Positions 34,855 to 43,323 of a DNA stretch of 64,000 nt are shown here, piece after piece. The DNA is from Clostridium_AW malenominatum (GTDB lineage Bacteria > Bacillota > Clostridia > Clostridiales > Clostridiaceae), in contig NZ_BAAACF010000001.1 of assembly GCF_039521365.1 (NCBI RefSeq), forward strand, positions 558,001 to 622,000, in the 5' to 3' direction. Both the position numbers and the translations under genes were made by a program. A model generated the notes under the pieces. The model was not told the origin of the DNA, did no database searches, and saw only the letters and a list, made by a program, of their open reading frames with translations. How positions within the stretch are numbered: the stretch's first letter is position 1; each line of letters opens with the position of its first letter.

Positions 34855-35976
34855 ATGTTTGAAAAACTAAAGATTAATAGAAAATTGTTAAGAGAGTTAG
34901 ATTTTGGATTGATATTTGTGGTTTTAATCATAGCTTTCTTTGGATCTTTAAATATATATAGTGCAACAAAAACCTGGGCGGGAATAGCTGTTTTTAAATC
35001 TCAAATAGTATGGATAGGCTTAGGATTATTTGTAATGTATTGCATTTTGCTAGTTGATTATTCTGTGATACAAGGTTATGTAAAAATAATATATTGGTTT
35101 GGAATAATACTGTTATTTTTAAATGATACAATTTTTAAATCTACTGTAAATGGAGCAAGTTCGTGGATGAAGATAGGCTCTGTCACTATTGGACAGCCTT
35201 CAGAATTTGCAAAGCTTGGTATGATACTTATGATAAGTAAACTGTTAAATGATATGGAAGGAGATATTAATGATTTTAATAATTTTATTAAATTAGCCTT
35301 TTATGCTATTCTTCCTATGATTTTGATAGTAATACAACCGGATATGGGAATGACAATGGTTTGTTTTTTTATAGTCCTGGGAATGTTTTTTGCCGCTGGA
35401 CTAAACTTAAAAGTTATTGTGGGAGGTTTCGCCTCGGTGATTGGACTTATAGCTTTGATTTGGAATACTCCTTTAATGTATGGTTATTGGAAGGTTAGAT
35501 TAATATCTTTAATAAATCCTGGAGCTGATGAACTGGGAGCAAATCTTCAACTTATACAATCGCAAATAGGTATAGGATCTGGTGGCATAATAGGTAAAGG
35601 ATTCGGTAAAGGTACCCAAGTTGCTGGAGGATTTATACCAGAAGTTCATACGGATTTTATATTTTCTGTAGTTGGAGAAGAGTGGGGATTTATTGGAGCT
35701 ATATTTTTATTATTAATGTATGGCATATTACTCTATAAATTTATTAATATAGCTAAAACATCAAAGGATATTTTTGGGTCAATGTTATGTATAGGAGTAA
35801 CCTCTACTTTCATATTTGGTATACTTCAAAACATAGGCATGACAATTGGTGTTATGCCCATCACTGGAATAACGCTGCCCCTTATGAGTTACGGAGGAAG
35901 TTCGTTAACCTCTACCTTTATGTCTATAGCGCTGATTTTAAATGTTGGTATGAGAAGAAAAAAAATAAATTTTTAG
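34855..35976 (+). CDS. rodA: Peptidoglycan glycosyltransferase RodA (SEDS family)
   Basis: The 373-residue protein has about ten membrane segments. SEDS motifs include NGASSWMKIGSVTIGQPSEFAKLG (read in short pieces: GASSWMKIG, QPSEFAKLG), IPEVHTDFIFSVVGEEWG with the catalytic Asp, and the C-terminal LPLMSYGGSS. It polymerises lipid II together with PBP2. FtsW and SpoVE are close relatives, but proximity to mreBCD and PBP2 favours RodA. TTGGAGGG precedes the ATG. mgsA starts 11 bp after the stop. Confidence 0.93.
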   Translation: MFEKLKINRKLLRELDFGLIFVVLIIAFFGSLNIYSATKTWAGIAVFKSQIVWIGLGLFVMYCILLVDYSVIQGYVKIIYWFGIILLFLNDTIFKSTVNGASSWMKIGSVTIGQPSEFAKLGMILMISKLLNDMEGDINDFNNFIKLAFYAILPMILIVIQPDMGMTMVCFFIVLGMFFAAGLNLKVIVGGFASVIGLIALIWNTPLMYGYWKVRLISLINPGADELGANLQLIQSQIGIGSGGIIGKGFGKGTQVAGGFIPEVHTDFIFSVVGEEWGFIGAIFLLLMYGILLYKFINIAKTSKDIFGSMLCIGVTSTFIFGILQNIGMTIGVMPITGITLPLMSYGGSSLTSTFMSIALILNVGMRRKKINF

Positions 35977-35987
35977 GAGGAATTAAT

Positions 35988-36362
35988 TTGAGAATTGCTT
36001 TAATAGCCCATGACAAGAAGAAAGAAGATATGATTGAATTTGTGAAAAGATACAAAGAAGTATTTGAGGAACATGAACTTTTTGCCACAGGCACAACAGG
36101 AAAGCTTATATCAGAAAATACTGGTTTAGAGGTTTATAGATTTTTATCCGGCCCCTTAGGTGGAGATCAACAAATAGGAGGAAAACTGGCAGAGGGTAAA
36201 ATTGATTTTATTATATTTTTTAGAGATCCTCTTACAGCACAGCCACATGAACCTGATGTTACTGCACTAATAAGATTATGCGATGTGCATCATATACCGC
36301 TAGCTACCAATGTAGGCTCGGCAGAAATATTTATAAAGGCTTTAAAGGCTCATAACTTTTAA
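35988..36362 (+). CDS. mgsA: Methylglyoxal synthase
   Basis: The 124-residue enzyme converts dihydroxyacetone phosphate to methylglyoxal and phosphate, a bypass of lower glycolysis when phosphate is scarce. IALIAHDKKK (residues ~3-12), FATGTTGKLI, SGPLGGDQQIG with the catalytic Asp, and FRDPLTAQPHEPDV are all family hallmarks. The start is TTG at 35988 with TAGGAGGA 9 bp upstream. The reading frame is open further upstream inside rodA, but that part has no relation to the family. The stop codon overlaps the terminator stem. Confidence 0.95.
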   Translation: MRIALIAHDKKKEDMIEFVKRYKEVFEEHELFATGTTGKLISENTGLEVYRFLSGPLGGDQQIGGKLAEGKIDFIIFFRDPLTAQPHEPDVTALIRLCDVHHIPLATNVGSAEIFIKALKAHNF

Positions 36363-36392
36363 GAGTTTGTTATTTAGACAAGCTCTTTTTTT
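36360..36392 (+). terminator. Terminator of rodA-mgsA
   Basis: AAGAG-TTTGT pairs with ACAAG-CTCTT around TATTTAG (one T·G pair), followed by a T tract. The 5' arm overlaps the mgsA stop. Confidence 0.82.
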
Positions 36393-36468
36393 ATTGAAGA
36401 AAAGGTTATATTTAAAAAAAATTTCAATATATATTTGATATATTGTATTTTGAAAAGGAGTGAAAAAC

Positions 36469-37236
36469 ATGGGGAGTTATAACTCACAGTATGAGGAATA
36501 TTATAAAAATTTAAAGAAAAGAAAAGATGTAGGAAAAGTTTACTACAACAGAGGCAAGAAGGATAATTTTATTTTAAATTATATAAGTAAAAGAATAATA
36601 AGAGATTTAGCAGGAGCTACAATACTACTATTTCTAGTAGTTTTATGTAAGGTTATAGTAACACCCAAAACCCAAAGTTTATATAATTATTCAAAGGAAA
36701 TTATGAATAAAAACACAGAAGTATCAGCTCTTTATGAAAAGGTAAAAATGTTCAGTATTGCAGGATTAGAAGAAAAGGTTACAAATTTTATTGAAGAGAG
36801 TAAAAGTAAAATAACAGGTAAAAAAACAATTACTCAAAAAATTAGCGAAGAATTCATTCCTCCAGTAAGTGGAACTATAACATCTAGCTATGGATATAGG
36901 TTAGACCCAATAGATAATAAAAATAAATTTCATCATGGAGTAGATATAGGGGTAGCCGAGGGTACAGACGTAAAATCCTCTTATGGTGGCAAGGTAAAAG
37001 AAGTTGGAGAAGATAGTGAACTAGGAAAATATATATTGATAGATCATGGGGATGGTATAGAAACAAAATATGGTCATCTTAGCTCTATAAATGTAGTGAA
37101 AGATCAAACTGTTAGTAAAGGAGAAGCAGTAGGCAAGAGTGGAAAGACTGGAAAAACCACTGGGGAGCATCTTCATTTTGAACTACTTTTTATGGGGGAA
37201 AGTAGAAATCCAGAAAACTATTTAGCAATAAAATAG
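36469..37236 (+). CDS. M23-family membrane metalloprotease, SpoIVFA-like
   Basis: The 255-residue protein has a cytoplasmic basic N-terminus, one membrane segment (residues ~43-63), a helical linker and a LytM/M23 domain (~125-255). Both zinc motifs look intact: His155 and Asp159 in HHGVD, and His236 in HLHFE. In Bacillus, SpoIVFA is an M23-like regulator that holds the protease SpoIVFB until sigma-K activation and is encoded directly upstream of it; the same arrangement is seen here. An active M23 peptidase on peptidoglycan is the alternative. The ATG at 36469 is favoured over GTG 36460 because AAAGGAG lies 7 bp ahead. Confidence 0.82.
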   Translation: MGSYNSQYEEYYKNLKKRKDVGKVYYNRGKKDNFILNYISKRIIRDLAGATILLFLVVLCKVIVTPKTQSLYNYSKEIMNKNTEVSALYEKVKMFSIAGLEEKVTNFIEESKSKITGKKTITQKISEEFIPPVSGTITSSYGYRLDPIDNKNKFHHGVDIGVAEGTDVKSSYGGKVKEVGEDSELGKYILIDHGDGIETKYGHLSSINVVKDQTVSKGEAVGKSGKTGKTTGEHLHFELLFMGESRNPENYLAIK

Positions 37237-37237
37237 G

Positions 37238-38110
37238 ATGGGGAAAATCTTGATAAAAATTAATAAATACTTCATTCCGTATTTACTAATACTATTCTAC
37301 ATAGGATATGAAAAAAAGTTTATAATCTCATTGATTATTGTGTTTTTGCATGAAGGTATACACTATATAGTTGCTAGATATTTTGGATTCTCTGGGTTCC
37401 AAATAGAAATCTTGCCTGTGGGTACAGTGCTAAAGCTTAGAGATATAGAGGAAGCTTCCATTAAGGAAAATTTAATAATATCTCTCTCTGCACCCTTAAC
37501 AAATCTTATTCTAGCAGCTATATTTTATGTGATTTTTAAATTCAAGCCCTCAATGAATATATATTTATTGCTATATGAATATAATTTAATTATAGGGTTA
37601 TTTAATTTAATTCCAGCGTACCCTTTAGATGGAGGTCGGATAATAAGAGATCTATTAAATTGCAAATATATTTATAAGAGGGCAAATTTAATTACCATTT
37701 ATATTAGTTTATTAATAGGTATATTGTTAATACTTACTTACCTATTTTTATTTTTTGGAGGTAAAATTAATATAAGTATAGGACTTATAGGATTATTTAT
37801 TATTATTTCTTCTATAAAAGAACGAGAAAGGATAACTTATATAATTATGGGAGACATTATAAAAAAGAAAAATATATTCTTAAAAAGAGGCTATATTGAA
37901 AATAGAAGTATTTCTGTTAATTATAAAATAACTTTAGTTAGTATTTTAAGTATAGTTGAAAAAAATAAGTACAACATTTTTTATGTATTAGATGACGAAA
38001 TGAAAGTAATAGATTTGATTTTTGAACAGGAAATTATAGAAGGGTTAAAATTATATGGTAACATAACCATAAGAGAATTCATGGATATTGAGGATAGAAA
38101 CTATAGATAA
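37238..38110 (+). CDS. M50 site-2 protease, SpoIVFB-like
   Basis: The 290-residue polytopic intramembrane zinc protease shows HEGIH (His38, Glu39, His42) in the first part and NLIPAYPLDGGR with Asp131, the third zinc ligand. About six hydrophobic segments occupy residues ~12-195; a C-terminal cytoplasmic CBS-like or regulatory tail follows (~210-290). In Bacillus the homologue releases sigma-K from its pro-peptide. The start is uncertain: ATG 37238 has a poor site, whereas GATGGGG would suit TTG 37250. It follows the SpoIVFA-like gene by 1 bp. Confidence 0.85.
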   Translation: MGKILIKINKYFIPYLLILFYIGYEKKFIISLIIVFLHEGIHYIVARYFGFSGFQIEILPVGTVLKLRDIEEASIKENLIISLSAPLTNLILAAIFYVIFKFKPSMNIYLLLYEYNLIIGLFNLIPAYPLDGGRIIRDLLNCKYIYKRANLITIYISLLIGILLILTYLFLFFGGKINISIGLIGLFIIISSIKERERITYIIMGDIIKKKNIFLKRGYIENRSISVNYKITLVSILSIVEKNKYNIFYVLDDEMKVIDLIFEQEIIEGLKLYGNITIREFMDIEDRNYR

Positions 38111-38176
38111 ACCATTTTCAATTTTAAAGTTAATATGGTATTATATTTAAATAAGAACTTAAGAGGAGGATTACTA

Positions 38177-40021
38177 ATGAACTTAATTCCTGATGATATT
38201 CTTTTTAGAGTAGAGAAACCAGCAAGATATATAGGAGAAGAATTTAATTCATATAAAAAAAATAAGGATGAAATAGACATAAGATTTGCTTTTTGTTTTC
38301 CTGATGTTTATGAAGTAGGAATGTCTCATTTAGGCACGAAAATACTTTATTATATATTAAACGAGAGAAAAGACACTTATTGTGAAAGAGTTTTTGCACC
38401 TTGGCCAGATATGGAAAAACTAATAAGAGAGAAAAATATTCCGTTATATGGCTTAGAAAGTAAGGATTCTATTAAAGACTTTGATTTCTTAGGATTTACC
38501 CTTCAATATGAAATGAGTTATACTAATATATTAAATATGTTAGATATGGGTGGAGTAACTATAAGAGCATCAGAAAGAGGAGAAGAAGAACCAATTGTTA
38601 TTTGTGGAGGGCCTTGTTCATATAATCCAGAACCTCTTTATGATATAGCAGATTTATTCATTTTAGGAGAAGGAGAAGAGGTTTTACATGAAGTTTTGGA
38701 CCTTTATAAAGATTATAAAGGAAGAAAAAGTGAGTTTTTAAAAGAGGCATGCAAAATACGAGGAGTATACGTACCTTCTTTATATAAAGTAGATTATAAA
38801 GAAGATGGAACTATAAAAGAATTTACTCCTTTATATGAAGATGTTCCAAGCAAGGTAAGAAAAAGAATAGTAAGAAACTTTAATGAAGTGGCGTATCCTG
38901 ATAAATTAATTGTACCTTATACAGAAATTGTTCACGATAGGATTAATTTAGAAACCTTTAGAGGATGTACAAGAGGATGCAGATTTTGCCAGGCAGGAAT
39001 GATTTATAGACCCATAAGAGAAAAGAAAAAAGAAAAGCTTATGGAGTTAGGAGAAAAACTGCTTAAAAGCACGGGATACAATGAAATATCATTAACTTCC
39101 CTAAGTATTTGTGACTATTCAGATATACGAGGATTAATTACCTCCTTAATAGAAAAACATGGAGGGGAAAAAGTAGGAGTATCTCTTCCTTCCTTAAGAA
39201 TTGATTCCTTTTCTGTTGACTTAATAAATGAAATTCAAAAGGTTAGAAAAACAGGGCTTACCTTTGCACCTGAAGCAGGAACTCAAAGAATGAGAGATGT
39301 TATAAACAAGGGGGTTAATGAGGAAAACTTATTGACGGCCACAAGAAGTGCTTTTGAATCAGGTTGGTCAACTATAAAGCTTTACTTCATGATAGGGCTT
39401 CCTTATGAAACGGAAGAAGATGCAAAGGGTATAGCACTATTATCAGAAAAAGTAGTTAATGAGTACTACCAAATACCTAAGGAAGTAAGGAAAAAGGGAT
39501 TAAAGGTAACAGCGAGTGCATCTATATTTGTTCCAAAGCCATTCACTCCATTCCAGTGGGTACCTCAACTAAAGGAAGAAGAAGTAATGCAAAGGGTGTA
39601 TACTGTAAAAGACAATATAAAGTCTAGGGCCATTTCATTTAATTATCATGCTTCCAAAGTAAGCTTTATGGAAGGAGTTTTTGCTAGAGGAGATAGAAGA
39701 CTTTGTGATGTGCTTATAGATGCCTTTAAAAATGGAGCGAAATTTGATGGATGGTCAGAGTTTTTTAACTACGATATATGGATGAATGCTTTTAAAAATT
39801 GTAATGTAGATCCAGAGTATTATACTTATAGAGAAAGAAGCTATGATGAAATATTACCTTGGGACTTTATAGATATAGGTGTAAATAAAGAGTATTTAAT
39901 TAAAGAAAATGAAAAAGCAAAGCTTGGAACTATAACTCCTGATTGTAGAGAAGGATGTAGCGCCTGCGGAATAAATAAGAATTTAGAAGGGAAGTGTTTT
40001 GAAGGTGAGATATTTAGTTAA
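38177..40021 (+). CDS. TIGR03960-type B12-binding-domain/radical SAM protein
   Basis: The 614-residue protein combines an N-terminal B12-binding-like domain (residues ~1-180, with PDVYEVGMSHLG and CGGPCSYNPEPL) and a radical SAM barrel (~235-500). The Fe-S motif is CTRGCRFCQ. A Cys-rich C-terminus (CREGCSACGINK) probably binds a second cluster. The family is always paired with the DUF2344 protein encoded next; the reaction is not established, though a tRNA or ribosome modification has been suggested. An upstream in-frame ATG (38135) is rejected because AGAGGAGGA fits only the ATG at 38177. It overlaps the next gene by 23 bp. Confidence 0.9.
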   Translation: MNLIPDDILFRVEKPARYIGEEFNSYKKNKDEIDIRFAFCFPDVYEVGMSHLGTKILYYILNERKDTYCERVFAPWPDMEKLIREKNIPLYGLESKDSIKDFDFLGFTLQYEMSYTNILNMLDMGGVTIRASERGEEEPIVICGGPCSYNPEPLYDIADLFILGEGEEVLHEVLDLYKDYKGRKSEFLKEACKIRGVYVPSLYKVDYKEDGTIKEFTPLYEDVPSKVRKRIVRNFNEVAYPDKLIVPYTEIVHDRINLETFRGCTRGCRFCQAGMIYRPIREKKKEKLMELGEKLLKSTGYNEISLTSLSICDYSDIRGLITSLIEKHGGEKVGVSLPSLRIDSFSVDLINEIQKVRKTGLTFAPEAGTQRMRDVINKGVNEENLLTATRSAFESGWSTIKLYFMIGLPYETEEDAKGIALLSEKVVNEYYQIPKEVRKKGLKVTASASIFVPKPFTPFQWVPQLKEEEVMQRVYTVKDNIKSRAISFNYHASKVSFMEGVFARGDRRLCDVLIDAFKNGAKFDGWSEFFNYDIWMNAFKNCNVDPEYYTYRERSYDEILPWDFIDIGVNKEYLIKENEKAKLGTITPDCREGCSACGINKNLEGKCFEGEIFS

Positions 40022-40718
40022 GTTTACAAAAGGAAGCAATATAAAGTTTGTATCTCATTTGGATTTAATGAGAACCCTTCAAAAAATAATTAAAAGAGGA
40101 AATCTCCCCATTGAATATTCTCAAGGGTTTAATCCCCATATGAGTATTTCATTAGCTCAACCTCTTTCAGTAGGAATGTTTTCAAAGGGCGAATACATGG
40201 ATATTAATCTTAGTGAAAACCTAGATACGTGGGTTGTTAAAGATAGATTAAATGAAAATTCATCTTCTAATATAAAGTTTATTAATGTAGTAAAGATAGA
40301 CAAAGAAAGTAAAGATGGAAAGAAAATACCTCAAGCTATGGCAGCTATAGAAGCTGCTTCCTATTCCATAAATATTAAATATCATAGTTTAGATAAGATA
40401 GAAGAAGATATAAAAAACATATTTAAAATGGAAGAATGGAAGGTCTTGAAAAAAGGTAAAAGTGGAGAGAAAGAAGTAGATATAAAACCTATGCTAAAGA
40501 AGTTTAATCATAAAATAGAAAATAACTCTTTAATATTAGAGGTATTAGTTAGCGCGGGAAGTAGAGAAAATCTATCAGCAGACTTATTAAGTAAATTTAT
40601 TTTGGATAATACTCATAATGGAGATAAAGAGGGATTTGTTCTAATAGAAAGACAGGAAATATACGGTGGAAATGAAGATAATCTTGTTTCTCTAGATAAG
40701 TACTTAGGAAATATGTAG
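39999..40718 (+). CDS. DUF2344 (TIGR03936) partner of the radical SAM protein
   Basis: The 239-residue protein shows the family start VKFTKGSNIKFVSHLDLMR (read as FVSHLDLMR) and SQGFNPHMSISLAQPLS at residues ~38-54. In some bacteria this domain is fused to the radical SAM protein, which supports a joint function. The TTG start at 39999 lies inside the end of the upstream gene with AGAAGGGAAG ahead; a GTG at 40005 is an alternative. It precedes rng, an order seen in many Clostridia. Confidence 0.88.
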   Translation: MKVRYLVKFTKGSNIKFVSHLDLMRTLQKIIKRGNLPIEYSQGFNPHMSISLAQPLSVGMFSKGEYMDINLSENLDTWVVKDRLNENSSSNIKFINVVKIDKESKDGKKIPQAMAAIEAASYSINIKYHSLDKIEEDIKNIFKMEEWKVLKKGKSGEKEVDIKPMLKKFNHKIENNSLILEVLVSAGSRENLSADLLSKFILDNTHNGDKEGFVLIERQEIYGGNEDNLVSLDKYLGNM

Positions 40719-40746
40719 TACTCTAAATTAGCTAGGGGTGTTGAAA

Positions 40747-42189
40747 ATGAAGGAAATATTCGTAGAACGGAATGGTTCTGTACTAAGAATTGCTATAAAG
40801 AAAAATAACAAGCTAAAGGAATGCTTTATAGAAGAGGATTCAAAGGAACCTTTTCCAGGGGAGATATATAAAGGAATAGTAAAAAACATTATCCCTGGAA
40901 TAAAGTGTGCCTTCATAGATATAGGACACAGAGAAAACTGTTATATGTATATAGATAGAAAATTTAAAAATACACATTTAAAAAAGGGCGACGAACTTTT
41001 AGTTGAAGTAGTAAAGGAAGCTATAGGTAAAAAGGGCCCTAAGGTTACCAATGCAGTAGCTATACCAGGTCGATACTGCGTGCTAAATACCCTTGATAAT
41101 AATATAAGCTTCTCTCAAAAAATTAAAGATGAAAGAGTGAAAGATTATATAAAACAGGGAATAAAGAAACCAGAGGATGCTGGACTTATGATTAGAACCA
41201 ATGCATCAAAGGTAACTTTAGAAATGATAAACGAAGAAGTAGATTTTCTAAATACCACATATAAGGATATAAAGAGAAAGGGAACATACTCTTTAAAACC
41301 AGGGTTGCTTTATAGAGCAGGAGGAATATTAGGTAAAATTTTAAGAGATAAGCTAGATGAAGTAACTACTAAGATTTATGTCAATAGCGAAGAAGACTAT
41401 GAAGAAGTAAAAAACTACATAACAAACGCAAAGGATGTAAATGTTTTTCTTCAAATACATAGAGAAGAGTTGGACTTATTTCAATTTTATGGAATCGAAG
41501 GGGAAATATTAAAGCTTAGAAATAATAAAGTACAGTTAAATTGTGGTGGATATATTATAATTGAAAAGACTGAAGCCATGTATACAATAGATGTAAACTC
41601 AGGGAAAAATATAAAGGGTGAATCCATGAGGAAAACTGCCTTTATAACTAATATTCAAGCTGCTGAGGAAATAGCTAATCAAATAAGACTTAGAAATTTA
41701 AGTGGTATAATATTAGTAGATTTTATTGACATGCAGGATGAAGAAGACAAGGAAAATGTATTTTTGAAATTAAAAGAAGGCTTTGAAGAAGATAAAGTTA
41801 AAACTGTTATTTATCCTTTTACAGAGTTAAACCTTGTGCAAATTGCAAGAAGAAGAGTAGGAAAAGCAATAAATGAATACATGGAAGAGGCTTGTCATTG
41901 CTGTAATGGTAAAGGAAATAGATTAAAACTATCCTATATAAATTTACTAATTAGAAATGAAGTTAAAAAAGTAAAAGAAAATAATAATATTAAAAACATT
42001 TATATTGAAGTTAATGATGGTTACAAAAAACACATAACAGAAGATATAATTTCTTTTATTAAAGAAATAGACTCCTTAGATATATCTGTATACTTAAAGT
42101 TTACCCAGGGAGAAGAATATTACAAAGTAGAACCTTTATTATTTTCTAATCAACTAGAAAATTTAAAAATGTATAAAATATACGGGTAA
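40747..42189 (+). CDS. rng: Ribonuclease G (Rne/Rng family)
   Basis: The 480-residue endoribonuclease has an N-terminal S1-like RNA-binding domain (residues ~35-125), a catalytic region with the metal Asp residues in TIDVNSGKN and ILVDFIDMQ, and the zinc-link-like CHCCNGKG at ~383-390. It processes rRNA 5' ends and mRNAs in bacteria that have it. GTG 40738 is in frame, but AGGGGTG favours the ATG at 40747. It lies directly ahead of the L21 promoter and leader. Confidence 0.94.
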   Translation: MKEIFVERNGSVLRIAIKKNNKLKECFIEEDSKEPFPGEIYKGIVKNIIPGIKCAFIDIGHRENCYMYIDRKFKNTHLKKGDELLVEVVKEAIGKKGPKVTNAVAIPGRYCVLNTLDNNISFSQKIKDERVKDYIKQGIKKPEDAGLMIRTNASKVTLEMINEEVDFLNTTYKDIKRKGTYSLKPGLLYRAGGILGKILRDKLDEVTTKIYVNSEEDYEEVKNYITNAKDVNVFLQIHREELDLFQFYGIEGEILKLRNNKVQLNCGGYIIIEKTEAMYTIDVNSGKNIKGESMRKTAFITNIQAAEEIANQIRLRNLSGIILVDFIDMQDEEDKENVFLKLKEGFEEDKVKTVIYPFTELNLVQIARRRVGKAINEYMEEACHCCNGKGNRLKLSYINLLIRNEVKKVKENNNIKNIYIEVNDGYKKHITEDIISFIKEIDSLDISVYLKFTQGEEYYKVEPLLFSNQLENLKMYKIYG

Positions 42190-42194
42190 AAAAC

Positions 42195-42223
42195 TTTACA
42201 AAGCTAGCTGGATATGTTAAAAT
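42195..42223 (+). promoter_or_regulatory. Promoter of the rplU operon
   Basis: TTTACA (42195-42200), a 17-bp spacer with TG one base ahead of the -10, and TAAAAT (42218-42223) form an extended -10 promoter. Transcription would begin about 42230, at the start of the L21 leader. Confidence 0.7.
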
Positions 42224-42227
42224 GGCT

Positions 42228-42304
42228 TTTGTAGACCGCACAGAAAAGGTTGAAACATGGAAACATGTACCTTAAATGGCGAGACTGGTTAGAGGAGGTG
42301 TGTT
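42228..42304 (+). ncRNA. Ribosomal protein L21 leader (Firmicutes)
   Basis: The conserved L21-leader stretch is visible: GACCGCACAGAAAAGG at about 42234, GTACCTTAAATGGCGAGAC, and GGTTAGAGGAGGTG just before the start. This RNA structure precedes rplU in low-GC gram-positives and is thought to allow autoregulation by L21. The last block contains the ribosome binding site, consistent with control of translation. Confidence 0.9.
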
Positions 42305-42306
42305 TA

Positions 42307-42621
42307 ATGTACGCTATAGTTTTAACTGGAGGAAAACAGTATAAAGTTTCTGAAGGAGATGTAATCTTCGTTGAAAAGTTAGAAGCAGAAGTTGATGCTA
42401 CTATAGAACTTGATAATGTTCTAGCAGTTAGCAAAGAAAACGGTGAGTTCGTTGTTGGAAGCCCAGCAGTTGAAGGAGCTAATATTACTGCTAAAGTTTT
42501 AGGTCAAGGAAAAGCTAAAAAAGTTGTTGTTTTCAAATATAAGCGTAAAAAGCATTATAGAAAAAAACAAGGTCACAGACAGCCATACACTAAACTTCAA
42601 ATAGAAAAAATTAATGCTTAA
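42307..42621 (+). CDS. rplU: 50S ribosomal protein L21
   Basis: The 104-residue protein begins MYAIVLTGGKQYKV and ends with the rRNA-binding basic region KRKKHYRKKQGHRQPYT, as expected. It is a 23S rRNA-binding protein of the large subunit. The reading frame is open upstream to 42250, but that part is the leader RNA; AGAGGAGGTG is spaced for the ATG at 42307. First gene of rplU-prp-rpmA. Confidence 0.98.
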   Translation: MYAIVLTGGKQYKVSEGDVIFVEKLEAEVDATIELDNVLAVSKENGEFVVGSPAVEGANITAKVLGQGKAKKVVVFKYKRKKHYRKKQGHRQPYTKLQIEKINA

Positions 42622-42626
42622 TTATC

Positions 42627-42956
42627 ATGATTAAAGCAGTATTTGAAAAAAGAAAAGGCTGTATAGTTTCTTTTGATATTAAAGGACATGCAAATTCAGT
42701 TAGTGAAGGATATGACTTAGTTTGTGCAGCTGTTTCAGCAATATCAATTACTATGGCTAACGGAATTACTGAAGTTGCAAAAGTAAATGCAGATATTCAA
42801 ACTATAGATGGTTTTTTAAGTTGTAACTTAAAGAAATTAAGTAGTGAGCAAATACATAAATGTCAATTATTATTAGAGACTATGTTAATTGGTTTAAGAA
42901 GTATAGAAAAAAGTTACGGTAAATATATAAAGGTTTTAGTAGAGGAGGTGGAGTAG
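42627..42956 (+). CDS. prp: Ribosomal-processing cysteine protease Prp
   Basis: The 109-residue YsxB-type protease has the His motif KGHAN (residues ~19-23) and the nucleophile in DLVCAAVSA (Cys33 region). Prp removes the N-terminal extension of L27 in Firmicutes. The next gene encodes an L27 with that extension, so enzyme and substrate are adjacent. The ATG is only 5 bp after rplU. Confidence 0.95.
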   Translation: MIKAVFEKRKGCIVSFDIKGHANSVSEGYDLVCAAVSAISITMANGITEVAKVNADIQTIDGFLSCNLKKLSSEQIHKCQLLLETMLIGLRSIEKSYGKYIKVLVEEVE

Positions 42957-42957
42957 T

Positions 42958-43266
42958 ATGTTACTAATGAACCTTCAGTTATTTGCTACGAAAAAAGGTG
43001 TAGGTAGCTCAAAGAACGGAAGAGACAGTGAATCTAAGAGACTTGGAGTTAAATCTGCAGACGGTCAATTCGTTTTAGCAGGAAACATTTTAGTTAGACA
43101 AAGAGGAACTAAGATTCATCCAGGAAACAACGTTGGCAGAGGAAGCGACGATACTTTGTTTGCTAAAGTTGATGGAATAGTTAAATTCGAAAGAGTTGGA
43201 AAAACTAAAAAAAGAGCTTCTGTTTATCCATTAGAAATAATAGAAGATGTTGTTGTAGCTGAATAA
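42958..43266 (+). CDS. rpmA: 50S ribosomal protein L27 with Prp-cleavable extension
   Basis: The 102-residue protein has an N-terminal LQLFA motif (residues ~6-10) followed by TKKGVGSSKNGRD, the normal mature start. Prp is expected to cut after Ala10, exposing the flexible tail that reaches the peptidyl-transferase centre. GAGGAGGTGG suits the ATG at 42958 (MLLMNLQ); an ATG at 42967 is less well spaced. A strong terminator follows. Confidence 0.98.
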   Translation: MLLMNLQLFATKKGVGSSKNGRDSESKRLGVKSADGQFVLAGNILVRQRGTKIHPGNNVGRGSDDTLFAKVDGIVKFERVGKTKKRASVYPLEIIEDVVVAE

Positions 43267-43270
43267 TATA

Positions 43271-43298
43271 AAGCACCCTGGTTTAGGGTGCTTTTTTT
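43271..43298 (+). terminator. Terminator of rplU-prp-rpmA
   Basis: AGCACCCT (43272-43279) pairs with AGGGTGCT (43285-43292) around GGTTT, followed by T7. Confidence 0.92.
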
Positions 43299-43323
43299 AA
43301 AATTAATGTGGTGAGGATTAACT

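Noticed and set aside
35787..35987. Open frame upstream of mgsA, overlapping the end of rodA, taken as a longer methylglyoxal synthase
   Set aside because: The extra residues have no family similarity, and TAGGAGGA is placed for the TTG at 35988.
42250..42306. Upstream extension of rplU
   Set aside because: This stretch is the conserved L21 leader RNA, and the L21 protein normally starts MYAIV at 42307.
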